Source of the DNA: Oscillospiraceae bacterium
GTDB taxonomy: Bacteria > Bacillota > Clostridia > Oscillospirales > Oscillospiraceae
DNA: 6,032 nucleotides
Assembly (NCBI GenBank): GCA_017521875.1
Contig: JAFXBH010000151.1
Span: 1-6,032, forward strand
Direction of reading: 5' to 3'
Shown here piece after piece: positions 1 to 5,217 of this stretch. Positions within the stretch are counted from its first letter, which is position 1. Each line of letters begins with the position of its first letter. The position numbers and the translations under genes were made by a program. Below the pieces are notes generated by a model, which was given only the letters and a program-made list of their open reading frames with translations, made no database searches and was not told the origin of the DNA.

Positions 1-714
1 CTCCATGGTGGATACACCGGACAGTACCAGTACGGTAGACATACCGGTCTCCAAACCGGAGATGATGTCTGTGTCCATACGGTCGCCGATCATCACGGCT
101 TCCGCAGAGTGGCAGCCTAACAGTTTCAGTCCGGTACGCATCATCAGGGGATTGGGTTTGCCGCAGAAATAGGCCTGCGTGCCGGTGGCCATCTCAATAG
201 GCGCTACCAAGGCCCGGCAGGCGGGAGCGATACCGGCTTCAATAGGACCGGTAACGTCAGAGTTGGCGCCAATGAGTTTTGCACCTCCCAGCACCAAATT
301 GGTGGCTTTCGTCAGGGTATCCAGAGTGTATGTTCGACCTTCACCCACTACCACGTAGTCGGGATTCACATCGTTCATGGTACAACCGGCCTCATATAGG
401 GCATTCAGCAGGCCGGCTTCGCCAAGAACGTATACCGAGCATCCGGGGCTTTGCTCCTTCAAAAAGGACGCGGTTGCCAAAGCACTGGTGTAAAAATGAT
501 GCTCCGGCACATCCAGACCCATACGGGCCAACCGCAACTTCAGTTCACAAGGGGTGTAACCGCTATTGTTGGTCAAAAACAGATATTCCTTTTTTTCAGT
601 ATTCAGCCAGTTGATAAATTCCGCTACTCCCGGCAGCACTTTGCTGCCATGGTAGATCACACCATCCATATCGCAGATGAAGCCTTTGATTTTATTAAAA
701 TCCAGTTGGGACAT
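1..714 (-). CDS. HAD-IIA family phosphatase, NagD/YutF-like (C-terminus cut by window edge)
   Basis: Partial gene: 238 codons are visible from ATG at 714 to base 1 with no stop; family members are about 250-260 residues, so only some 15-25 are missing. All HAD motifs are present: motif I DMDGV (D15 nucleophile, D17 acid/base), motif II LTNNS (T48, N49), the motif III lysine in GKPNP (K186) and motif IV GDRMDTD (D211, D216). The long stretch between motifs II and III is the C2-type cap of subfamily IIA, as in E. coli NagD and B. subtilis YutF. Family members are cytoplasmic Mg-dependent phosphatases acting on nucleotides or sugar phosphates; the substrate here cannot be read from sequence. The start is fixed by AGGAGG at 720-725, five bases upstream. 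The NagD name comes from E. coli operon context and does not prove an amino-sugar role, even though a nagB-like gene lies further along. The family call is secure; the substrate is unknown. Confidence 0.93.
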   Translation of the reverse strand, partial: MSQLDFNKIKGFICDMDGVIYHGSKVLPGVAEFINWLNTEKKEYLFLTNNSGYTPCELKLRLARMGLDVPEHHFYTSALATASFLKEQSPGCSVYVLGEAGLLNALYEAGCTMNDVNPDYVVVGEGRTYTLDTLTKATNLVLGGAKLIGANSDVTGPIEAGIAPACRALVAPIEMATGTQAYFCGKPNPLMMRTGLKLLGCHSAEAVMIGDRMDTDIISGLETGMSTVLVLSGVSTME

Positions 715-719
715 AGTAA

Positions 720-777
720 CCTCCTATAGGGAATTTTGCTATTATATTAATTAATCATAATCCTTTGGGTTTGTCAA
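720..777 (-). promoter_or_regulatory. Promoter and ribosome binding site of the NagD-like gene
   Basis: On the minus strand a consensus -35 TTGACA lies at 777-772. A TTAATT at 754-749 is 17 bases downstream and is the best-spaced -10. A perfect TATAAT at 746-741 is 25 bases away, too far for the same -35, though it could act with another. The ribosome binding site AGGAGG is at 725-720. The AT-rich stretch 741-761 forms an imperfect palindrome (ATTAT, then ATTAATTAAT, then ATAAT). This is a moderately supported promoter with uncertain -10. Confidence 0.5.
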
Positions 778-789
778 GTGTGAATTGTA

Positions 790-833
790 TTGTACTTTGC
801 TGGTTTTTGTGATATTCTAAATGAAAAGGGAGG
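790..833 (+). promoter_or_regulatory. Possible promoter and ribosome binding site of the DUF1461 gene
   Basis: A weak pair, TTGTAC at 790-795 and TATTCT at 813-818, has 17-base spacing. An overlapping extended -10 reading is TGTGATATT at 808-816. Either would place the transcript start around 823-826. The Shine-Dalgarno GGGAGG at 828-833 is clear and sits 10 bases before ATG 844. The ribosome binding site is solid; the promoter is weak. Confidence 0.3.
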
Positions 834-843
834 CGGTAATAAG

Positions 844-1485
844 ATGAAAAATAAACTGTTGGGTGTTGCACAAGCGATACTTCTAGCCCTTGTGATTCTC
901 TCCGGTGCCATAGCCCTGCCGATCCTGTGCCGCCCGTTTTTCTATGCCCATATTGCGCCCATGCAACTAACAGAGGCAGTTGGCCTGACGGCATCGGAAA
1001 TCAAAACCGCATATAATGAGATGATGAACTACTGCATCGGTTTGCGGGATACATTTTCTGCCGGTAGTTTGCCCTTTTCCCAGGAGGGTATGAGCCACTT
1101 TGCCGATGTGCGGAAACTGTTTTTGCTGGATTTGTGGGTGCTGGCGGGATCGGTTCCACTGCTGGCATTATCTCTGTTTGCAGGGAGGAGAAAACAGATC
1201 CGTCTGGCTGGACACACCTCCGGATTTTGGAGCGCAACAGGCCTTGCTGCTACATTCCTGGTGGTGGGTGGTTTGGTCTCTATAAATTTTGAAAAGGCCT
1301 TTGAAGTGTTCCACACCCTGTTTTTCCCGGGGAAAGATAACTGGCTGTTCGATAGCGCAACAGACCCAATCATTTTAATGCTCCCGGCGGAATTTTTCCG
1401 CAACTGCGCTATTTTGATCTTTGCCTGTATCCTTCTTGCCTGTGGCGGATTGCTTTTGTGGGATGCAAAAAAACGAAAGAAATAA
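844..1485 (+). CDS. TIGR01906/DUF1461 family integral membrane protein
   Basis: This 213-residue protein is of unknown function. It has four hydrophobic segments, at about residues 8-28, 92-113, 128-146 and 186-206, and a basic C-terminal tail (KKRKK), which suggests a cytoplasmic C-terminus. Two conserved blocks identify the family. One lies in the first loop, F78-S-x-E81-x3-H85-xx-D88-V-R90, just before TM2. The other lies between TM3 and TM4: FHTLFFPGKDNW at 156-167, followed by a D-x-IIxLxPxxFF stretch. Both should lie in the large loops outside the cytoplasm. ATG 844 is chosen over an in-frame TTG at 790 because GGGAGG sits at 828-833 and the hydrophobic segment then starts at the usual distance. 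In lactobacilli, relatives occur next to a nagD/yutF-type gene, as I recall; here the NagD-like gene is adjacent but divergent. The family call is confident; no activity is known to me. Confidence 0.88.
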   Translation: MKNKLLGVAQAILLALVILSGAIALPILCRPFFYAHIAPMQLTEAVGLTASEIKTAYNEMMNYCIGLRDTFSAGSLPFSQEGMSHFADVRKLFLLDLWVLAGSVPLLALSLFAGRRKQIRLAGHTSGFWSATGLAATFLVVGGLVSINFEKAFEVFHTLFFPGKDNWLFDSATDPIILMLPAEFFRNCAILIFACILLACGGLLLWDAKKRKK

Positions 1486-1518
1486 AAAAGATGCCCGTCT
1501 GCAACAGACGGGCATCTT
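1484..1518 (-). terminator. Intrinsic terminator of rubrerythrin, probably bidirectional
   Basis: A perfect 12-bp stem (1490-1501 with 1505-1516) closes on a CAA triloop and extends by two A-T pairs to 1488-1518. Read on the minus strand it is followed by TTTTTTATTT, a good U-tract, so it ends the rubrerythrin transcript 18 bases past its stop. On the plus strand it lies just after the DUF1461 stop but is followed by TTCCTGC rather than a U-run, so termination in that direction should be weaker. Confidence 0.88.
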
Positions 1519-1536
1519 CCTGCATATTGTAAAGTA

Positions 1537-2082
1537 TTAATAGTTTTGCTTCCGCACTTCAAAGAAAGCCTGGGGATGGTTGCATACGGGGCAAATCTGA
1601 GGTGCGGCAGTACCGGTGACCAGATGACCGCAGTTGCGGCATTCCCACATAACGATGCCGGCCTTCTGGAAAACCTCGTTGGTCTCTACATTGTGCAGCA
1701 GAGCGCGGTAACGCTCTTCGTGAGACTTTTCAATGGCAGCAACACCGCGGAACTGTGCAGCCAAAGCGGTGAAACCTTCTTCCTCAGCCTCTTTCGCCAT
1801 ACGGTCGTACATATCGGTCCATTCGTAGTGCTCACCTTGCGCGGCTTCTACCAGATTTTCTGCGGTATTGCCCAGTTCGCCCAGAGCCTTGAACCAGAGT
1901 TTAGCGTGTTCTTTCTCGTTTTCTGCAGTCTGCAGGAACAGAGCAGCGATCTGCTCGTAGCCAGCCTTCTTGGCAACGCTAGCAAAGTAGGTATACTTGT
2001 TGCGAGCCTGAGATTCACCTGCAAAGGCTTCCCACAGGTTTTTCTCTGTTTTTGTGCCGGCATAGGGGTTTTTCTTTTCCAT
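1537..2082 (-). CDS. rbr: Rubrerythrin (ferritin-like diiron domain plus C-terminal rubredoxin domain)
   Basis: This 181-residue protein is the standard two-domain rubrerythrin. Residues 1-140 form the four-helix ferritin-like domain with the diiron ligands: E23 in helix A, E56-xx-H59 in helix B, E98/E101 in helix C and E118-xx-H121 in helix D. Residues 145-181 are a rubredoxin-type Fe(Cys)4 domain with C148-xx-C151 and C164-PV-C167. The family reduces hydrogen peroxide to water in the cytoplasm of anaerobes, using electrons from NAD(P)H through rubredoxin or a reductase; no such partner gene is in this window. The start at 2082 is chosen because GGAGG lies at 2095-2091, eight bases upstream; an in-frame ATG at 2112 lies in the promoter/5' leader and has no such site. 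The gene appears monocistronic, with its own promoter and terminator. Identification is very secure. Confidence 0.97.
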   Translation of the reverse strand: MEKKNPYAGTKTEKNLWEAFAGESQARNKYTYFASVAKKAGYEQIAALFLQTAENEKEHAKLWFKALGELGNTAENLVEAAQGEHYEWTDMYDRMAKEAEEEGFTALAAQFRGVAAIEKSHEERYRALLHNVETNEVFQKAGIVMWECRNCGHLVTGTAAPQICPVCNHPQAFFEVRKQNY

Positions 2083-2090
2083 AATAAGTG

Positions 2091-2146
2091 CCTCCAATTT
2101 ATTAGATTTCACCTATAGTATACCAAAGGATAAGTGGAATTGTCAA
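2091..2146 (-). promoter_or_regulatory. Rubrerythrin promoter and ribosome binding site
   Basis: On the minus strand a consensus -35 TTGACA (2146-2141) is separated by 18 bases from TATACT (2122-2117). The TG dinucleotide of an extended -10 precedes it (TGGTATACT, 2125-2117). The predicted start is near 2110, leaving a short leader with GGAGG at 2095-2091. A-tracts lie just upstream of the -35 and could act as an UP element. This is among the strongest promoters in the window. Confidence 0.82.
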
Positions 2147-2148
2147 AG

Positions 2149-2164
2149 AAAAAATTGATTTTTT
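2149..2164. promoter_or_regulatory. AT-rich palindrome between the divergent -35 elements (candidate operator)
   Basis: AAAAAAT (2149-2155), TG, ATTTTTT (2158-2164) is a perfect 7+7 inverted repeat with a 2-base spacer. It begins three bases upstream of the rubrerythrin -35 and covers the -35 of the opposite operon (2155-2160). It could be an operator seen by both promoters, or only an UP-element-like A/T tract. It does not match a PerR box that I recognise. Confidence 0.3.
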
Positions 2165-2224
2165 GCAGATTATGTGGTATACTGCCCATACATATTATGG
2201 TTTTTATTTTGAAATTGCGGAGGG
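2155..2224 (+). promoter_or_regulatory. Promoter and ribosome binding site of the acetyltransferase-glmM operon
   Basis: TTGATT (2155-2160), a 17-base spacer and TATACT (2178-2183) form a SigA-type promoter, with TG at 2175-2176 giving an extended -10. Transcription should begin near 2190, leaving a leader of about 40 bases, too short for a riboswitch. The Shine-Dalgarno GGAGGG is at 2219-2224, five bases before ATG 2230. It is back to back with the rubrerythrin promoter, with only 8 bp between the two -35 hexamers. Confidence 0.75.
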
Positions 2225-2229
2225 CAATT

Positions 2230-2889
2230 ATGAATACGATTCAAGAATTATATGATTTAACCCATACTTTAGCGGCAAAATATCTGCAGCAATTTACCTA
2301 TCCTTGGGAGGCGCTGCCCGGCATTAAGGATATGATTATCGCATTGGGAGAAGCCCTGGGCGAAGAATACACACAGGTTTCCTCTCAGGTGTGGGTGCAT
2401 AATACCGCCAAGGTAGCGCCGACGGCCTATCTGGGCGCTCCTGCCATCATCGGTCCGAATACCGAGGTGCGTCATTGTGCCTTTATCAGAGGTGCTGCCT
2501 TGGTTGGCGCAAATTGCGTGGTAGGCAATTCGGTGGAATTGAAGAATGTGATCCTTTTTGATAATGTGCAGACACCTCACTACAATTATGTAGGCGACAG
2601 TATTTTGGGTTACAAATCCCATATGGGCGCCGGCTCTATTACTTCCAATGTAAAGTCCGACAAGACTTTAGTTGTGATCCACAGTCAACCGCCCGTTGCT
2701 ACCGGCCTGAAGAAGGTAGGCGCATTGTTAGGCGATTTTGTGGAAGTGGGATGTAACAGTGTTCTGAATCCTGGCACAGTGGTGGGCAGAAATGCCAGCA
2801 TTTACCCTCTGTCCAGCGTTCGTGGTGTGGTCCCTGCAGACAGTATTTATAAAACCGGTGGCGTAATTGCACCTAAGGTAAAGGAGTAA
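2230..2889 (+). CDS. Left-handed beta-helix acyltransferase resembling the GlmU acetyltransferase domain (free-standing)
   Basis: This 219-residue protein often carries the label UDP-GlcNAc pyrophosphorylase, but it lacks any nucleotidyltransferase domain: no GlmU-type N-terminal G-x-G-x-(T/S)-R-M loop is present. Residues 1-50 are probably helical. Residues 55-205 carry hexapeptide-type repeats (for example AIIGPN, ALVGAN, CVVGNS), so a trimeric left-handed beta-helix is expected. The block from 101 to 145 parallels the E. coli GlmU acetyltransferase site: VELKN (102-106) for VEMKK, PHYNYVGD (116-123) for GHLTYLGD, so H117 would match catalytic H363, then MGAGSITSN (132-140) for IGAGTITCN. 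The family reaction would be acetylation of glucosamine-1-phosphate by acetyl-CoA. The gene ends three bases before glmM, whose product makes that substrate, so pathway context agrees. ATG 2230 follows GGAGGG; an upstream in-frame start at 2134 lies before the promoter and is rejected. Fold is confident; substrate is inferred. Confidence 0.85.
   Translation: MNTIQELYDLTHTLAAKYLQQFTYPWEALPGIKDMIIALGEALGEEYTQVSSQVWVHNTAKVAPTAYLGAPAIIGPNTEVRHCAFIRGAALVGANCVVGNSVELKNVILFDNVQTPHYNYVGDSILGYKSHMGAGSITSNVKSDKTLVVIHSQPPVATGLKKVGALLGDFVEVGCNSVLNPGTVVGRNASIYPLSSVRGVVPADSIYKTGGVIAPKVKE
2881..2886 (+). promoter_or_regulatory. Ribosome binding site of glmM embedded in the upstream stop region
   Basis: AAGGAG lies six bases before the glmM ATG, and its last bases are the final codon (GAG) of the upstream gene, immediately followed by TAA. 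This arrangement makes translational coupling of the two genes likely. Confidence 0.75.
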
Positions 2890-2892
2890 TTT

Positions 2893-4281
2893 ATGGGAAA
2901 GTACTTTGGTACAGACGGCTTCCGTGGTGAAGCCAATGTAAATTTGACTGCTGACCACGCATTTAAGGTGGGCAGATTTTTAGGCTGGTACTATGGTGAA
3001 TTGAAACGCCGCGCAGGGGACGAAGAACCGCCTCGTGTGGTGATCGGCAAAGATACCCGCCGTTCCAGTTATATGTTTGAGTATTCTCTGGTGGCAGGTT
3101 TGACTGCCTCCGGCGCTGACGCATATATGCTCCATGTTACCACCACACCCTCCGTGGCCTATGTGACCCGGGTAGATGCCTTTGACTGCGGCATTATGAT
3201 TTCCGCCAGTCACAATCCCTACTACGATAACGGCATCAAATTGCTGAATAAAAACGGTGAGAAGATAGATGAAGAGACCATCGCCCTGGTGGAAGATTAT
3301 CTGGACGGCAAACTGGAACTGTTTGGTAAGACTTGGGCAGAACTGCCCTATGGCAAGAAGGACAAAGTGGGTTGCACCGTGGACTATGTGTCCGGCCGTA
3401 ACCGCTATATCGGTTACCTGATCTCCTTGGGTCTGTTCTCCTTTAAGGGTCTGAAGGTGGGTCTGGACTGCGCCAACGGTGCCGCGTGGAACATTGCCAA
3501 GTCCGTATTTGATGCCCTGGGTGCCAAGACCTATGTGATCAATGCAGAGCCGGACGGCACCAATATCAATCAGGACGCTGGTTCTACCCATATTGAAGTG
3601 CTGCAGAAATTTGTGCTGGACAACAACTTGGATGTAGGCTTTGCCTACGACGGCGATGCAGACCGTTGCCTGTGTGTAGACGAGAACGGACAGGTGATTA
3701 CCGGCGATCATATTCTCTATATCCTGGGCCAGTATATGCAGGGCCGTGGGCAACTGGACAATAACACGGTTGTTACGACCGTGATGTCCAATTTTGGCCT
3801 GTATAAAGCCTTAGACGAGAAGGGAATCGGCTATGCCAAGACCGCCGTTGGCGATAAATATGTGTATGAATATATGGTGGCAAATAATTGCCGCCTGGGC
3901 GGTGAACAGTCCGGCCATATTATCATTTCCAAGTATGCAACCACCGGCGACGGCATTTTGACAAGTCTGAAACTGATGGAAGTAATGCTGGCAAAGAAGA
4001 AGAAACTCAGCCAGTTGAGTGAGGGTTTGACCATCTATCCCCAGGTGCTGAAGAATGTGCGGGTGAAATCTAAGCCCGATGCCCAAAATGATCCGGCAGT
4101 CCAGGCAGCGGTCAATGCCGTTGCAGAGAAACTGGGTGCTTCCGGCAGAATTCTGGTGCGGGAATCCGGTACAGAGCCGGTGATTCGGGTCATGGTGGAA
4201 GCCCCCACCAAAGCCGAGTGTCAGGAATGTGTGGATCAGGTGGTAGATGTGATCTGCGCCCAAGGCCACGCAAGAGTATAA
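2893..4281 (+). CDS. glmM: Phosphoglucosamine mutase GlmM
   Basis: This 462-residue member of the alpha-D-phosphohexomutase family interconverts glucosamine-6-phosphate and glucosamine-1-phosphate in the cytoplasm, a step toward UDP-GlcNAc for peptidoglycan. All four active-site segments are intact: the phosphoserine loop ISASHNP (catalytic S106), the Mg-binding loop DGDADR (253-258), the sugar-recognition loop GGEQSGH (336-342) and the phosphate-binding loop RESGTEPVIR (423-432). The N-terminal FGTDGFRG (5-12) and the GEQSGH form of the sugar loop favour GlmM over phosphomannomutase or phosphoglucomutase. It is slightly longer than the usual 445-450 residues. It is the second gene of a two-gene operon, three bases after the acetyltransferase stop, with its ribosome binding site overlapping that stop, and is followed directly by a terminator. 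Identification is very secure; some side activity on other hexose phosphates is possible, as in the family. Confidence 0.96.
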   Translation: MGKYFGTDGFRGEANVNLTADHAFKVGRFLGWYYGELKRRAGDEEPPRVVIGKDTRRSSYMFEYSLVAGLTASGADAYMLHVTTTPSVAYVTRVDAFDCGIMISASHNPYYDNGIKLLNKNGEKIDEETIALVEDYLDGKLELFGKTWAELPYGKKDKVGCTVDYVSGRNRYIGYLISLGLFSFKGLKVGLDCANGAAWNIAKSVFDALGAKTYVINAEPDGTNINQDAGSTHIEVLQKFVLDNNLDVGFAYDGDADRCLCVDENGQVITGDHILYILGQYMQGRGQLDNNTVVTTVMSNFGLYKALDEKGIGYAKTAVGDKYVYEYMVANNCRLGGEQSGHIIISKYATTGDGILTSLKLMEVMLAKKKKLSQLSEGLTIYPQVLKNVRVKSKPDAQNDPAVQAAVNAVAEKLGASGRILVRESGTEPVIRVMVEAPTKAECQECVDQVVDVICAQGHARV

Positions 4282-4283
4282 AG

Positions 4284-4316
4284 AAAAGCCGCTGAATCTA
4301 TATTCAGCGGCTTTTT
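4284..4316 (+). terminator. Rho-independent terminator after glmM
   Basis: A 10-bp perfect stem, GCCGCTGAAT (4288-4297) with ATTCAGCGGC (4302-4311), closes on a 4-base loop and is followed by TTTTT. It extends by A-T pairing to 4284/4315. It begins a few bases after the glmM stop, so it separates the biosynthetic operon from the nagB-like gene. AAAA before the stem could give some activity in reverse. Confidence 0.93.
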
Positions 4317-4371
4317 GTTATTAAACTGGAAATAATTGTGCCGATTAGCCTGTTAAAAACGGGTTTTTCTA

Positions 4372-4428
4372 TTGACAATTTTTAAGCCTGTGATATAGTG
4401 ACCTTGTAGATTTATACCATAAAAGGAG
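4372..4428 (+). promoter_or_regulatory. Promoter and ribosome binding site of the nagB-like/GH20 operon
   Basis: Consensus -35 TTGACA (4372-4377), a 16-base spacer and TATAGT (4394-4399), preceded by TG (4391-4392) as an extended -10. The predicted start is near 4405, leaving a leader of roughly 34 bases with AAAAGGAG ending at 4428, ten bases before ATG 4439. No clear operator palindrome or leader structure is seen downstream of the -10. Confidence 0.75.
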
Positions 4429-4438
4429 AGAATATACT

Positions 4439-5194
4439 ATGTTACTGAAAGAACGCAAAAGAGACAATTTGGTTTGCAGAGTTTATGAAAACCGGGACGA
4501 GATGGGCAAGGCAGCCGCTAAGGATGCTGCCGAAAAGATCCGCGAACTCCTGAAGACCCAGGACGAGATCAATATGGTCTTCGCTGCAGCCCCTTCTCAG
4601 AATGATGTGCTGAAGCACCTGCTGGAAGAAGATGTGGAGTGGAACAAGATCAATGCATTCCATATGGACGAGTACATTGGCTTGGAAGACAAGTTCGAGA
4701 AGACCTTTGCTTACTACCTGAAGACCACCATTTTCGATAAGGTCAACCTGAAGAGCGTCAACTATGTTGGCAGCGGTGATGTGGAGACTGTCTGCAAGAA
4801 CTATACCGAACTGCTCAGCAGCAGAAAGATTGATATCGTTCTCTGCGGCATCGGCGAAAATGCCCACTTGGCATTCAACGATCCCCCCGTTGCTGACTTC
4901 AATGATAAGGCCATTATCAAGGCCGTTAAATTGGACGAAATCTGCCGTAATCAGCAGGTCAACGACAAGACCTTCGACACATTGGACGAAGTGCCCCAGT
5001 ACGCCGTGACTCTGACCATTCCCACTATGGTCTCTGCCAAGTATATGTTCTGCGTGGTGCCTACCGATAAGAAGGCCAAGGCTGTGTTCCAGACCATGTA
5101 TTTTGATATCTCTGAGAAGGTACCTGCAACTGCAATGCGGAACCACCCCAATGCTATTATGTATGCCGATAAGGAAAGTGGCGCGCTGATTTAA
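4439..5194 (+). CDS. nagB: NagB-type glucosamine-6-phosphate deaminase/isomerase family protein with variant catalytic loop
   Basis: This 251-residue protein belongs to the NagB/6-phosphogluconolactonase (RpiA-like fold) superfamily. The classic reaction, in the cytoplasm, is glucosamine-6-phosphate to fructose-6-phosphate plus ammonia, the entry of amino sugars into glycolysis. Visible blocks are FHMDEYIGL (74-82, with the general-base Asp at D77), the loop GIGENAHLAFNDPP (137-150) and a C-terminal MFCVVP segment. The loop differs from E. coli NagB (GVGNDGHIAFNEP): the D141 equivalent is N141 and the E148 equivalent is D148, while H143 is kept. The phosphate-loop region reads AAAPSQ (49-54) rather than a glycine-rich TG type. 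Similar variants form a NagB-like subfamily, as I recall, so this may not be damage. Codon use leans to AAG, GAC and CTG, hinting at good expression. It is the first gene of an operon with the GH20 gene. Superfamily is confident; exact reaction is not. Confidence 0.82.
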   Translation: MLLKERKRDNLVCRVYENRDEMGKAAAKDAAEKIRELLKTQDEINMVFAAAPSQNDVLKHLLEEDVEWNKINAFHMDEYIGLEDKFEKTFAYYLKTTIFDKVNLKSVNYVGSGDVETVCKNYTELLSSRKIDIVLCGIGENAHLAFNDPPVADFNDKAIIKAVKLDEICRNQQVNDKTFDTLDEVPQYAVTLTIPTMVSAKYMFCVVPTDKKAKAVFQTMYFDISEKVPATAMRNHPNAIMYADKESGALI

Positions 5195-5204
5195 TATAAA
5201 AACC

Positions 5205-5209
5205 GGAGG
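5205..5209 (+). promoter_or_regulatory. Ribosome binding site of the GH20-type gene
   Basis: GGAGG lies eight bases before ATG 5218, in the 23-base gap after the nagB-like stop. No promoter or terminator fits in this gap, so the two genes are presumably cotranscribed. Confidence 0.8.
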
Positions 5210-5217
5210 TACAGACA

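Noticed and set aside
279..729. Two overlapping plus-strand open frames opposite the NagD-like gene
   Set aside because: The minus strand carries all four HAD motifs; the plus-strand translations are low-quality shadows.
741..746. Perfect TATAAT on the minus strand as the -10 of the NagD-like gene
   Set aside because: It is 25 bases from the TTGACA at 777-772, well outside the usual 16-19 spacing; no other good -35 lies at the right distance.
790..843. TTG start adding 18 residues to the DUF1461 protein
   Set aside because: It overlaps the putative -35, whereas ATG 844 follows GGGAGG and places the first membrane helix normally.
1546..2118. Long plus-strand open frame of about 190 codons opposite rubrerythrin
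   Set aside because: It is entirely antisense to a secure rubrerythrin gene, its translation shows no recognisable domain, and it has no convincing start site; it is a codon-bias shadow.
2134..2229. Upstream in-frame start that would lengthen the acetyltransferase by 32 residues
   Set aside because: It lies upstream of the predicted -35/-10 and has no ribosome binding site; ATG 2230 has GGAGGG at proper spacing.
2980..3753. Minus-strand open frame of 257 codons opposite glmM
   Set aside because: Antisense to a complete glmM with all catalytic motifs; the translation is His/Gly/Ile-rich in the manner of a reversed coding strand and resembles no family.
4349..4368. Small hairpin (CCTGTT/AACGGG with AAA loop) followed by TTTTT, resembling a second terminator
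   Set aside because: Only six pairs including a G-T wobble and a 3-base loop; too weak to call, and a strong terminator already lies upstream at 4284-4316.
4317..4438. Possible glmS-like ribozyme or riboswitch before the nagB-like gene
   Set aside because: The predicted leader after the promoter is only about 34 bases and shows no conserved core or stem set.
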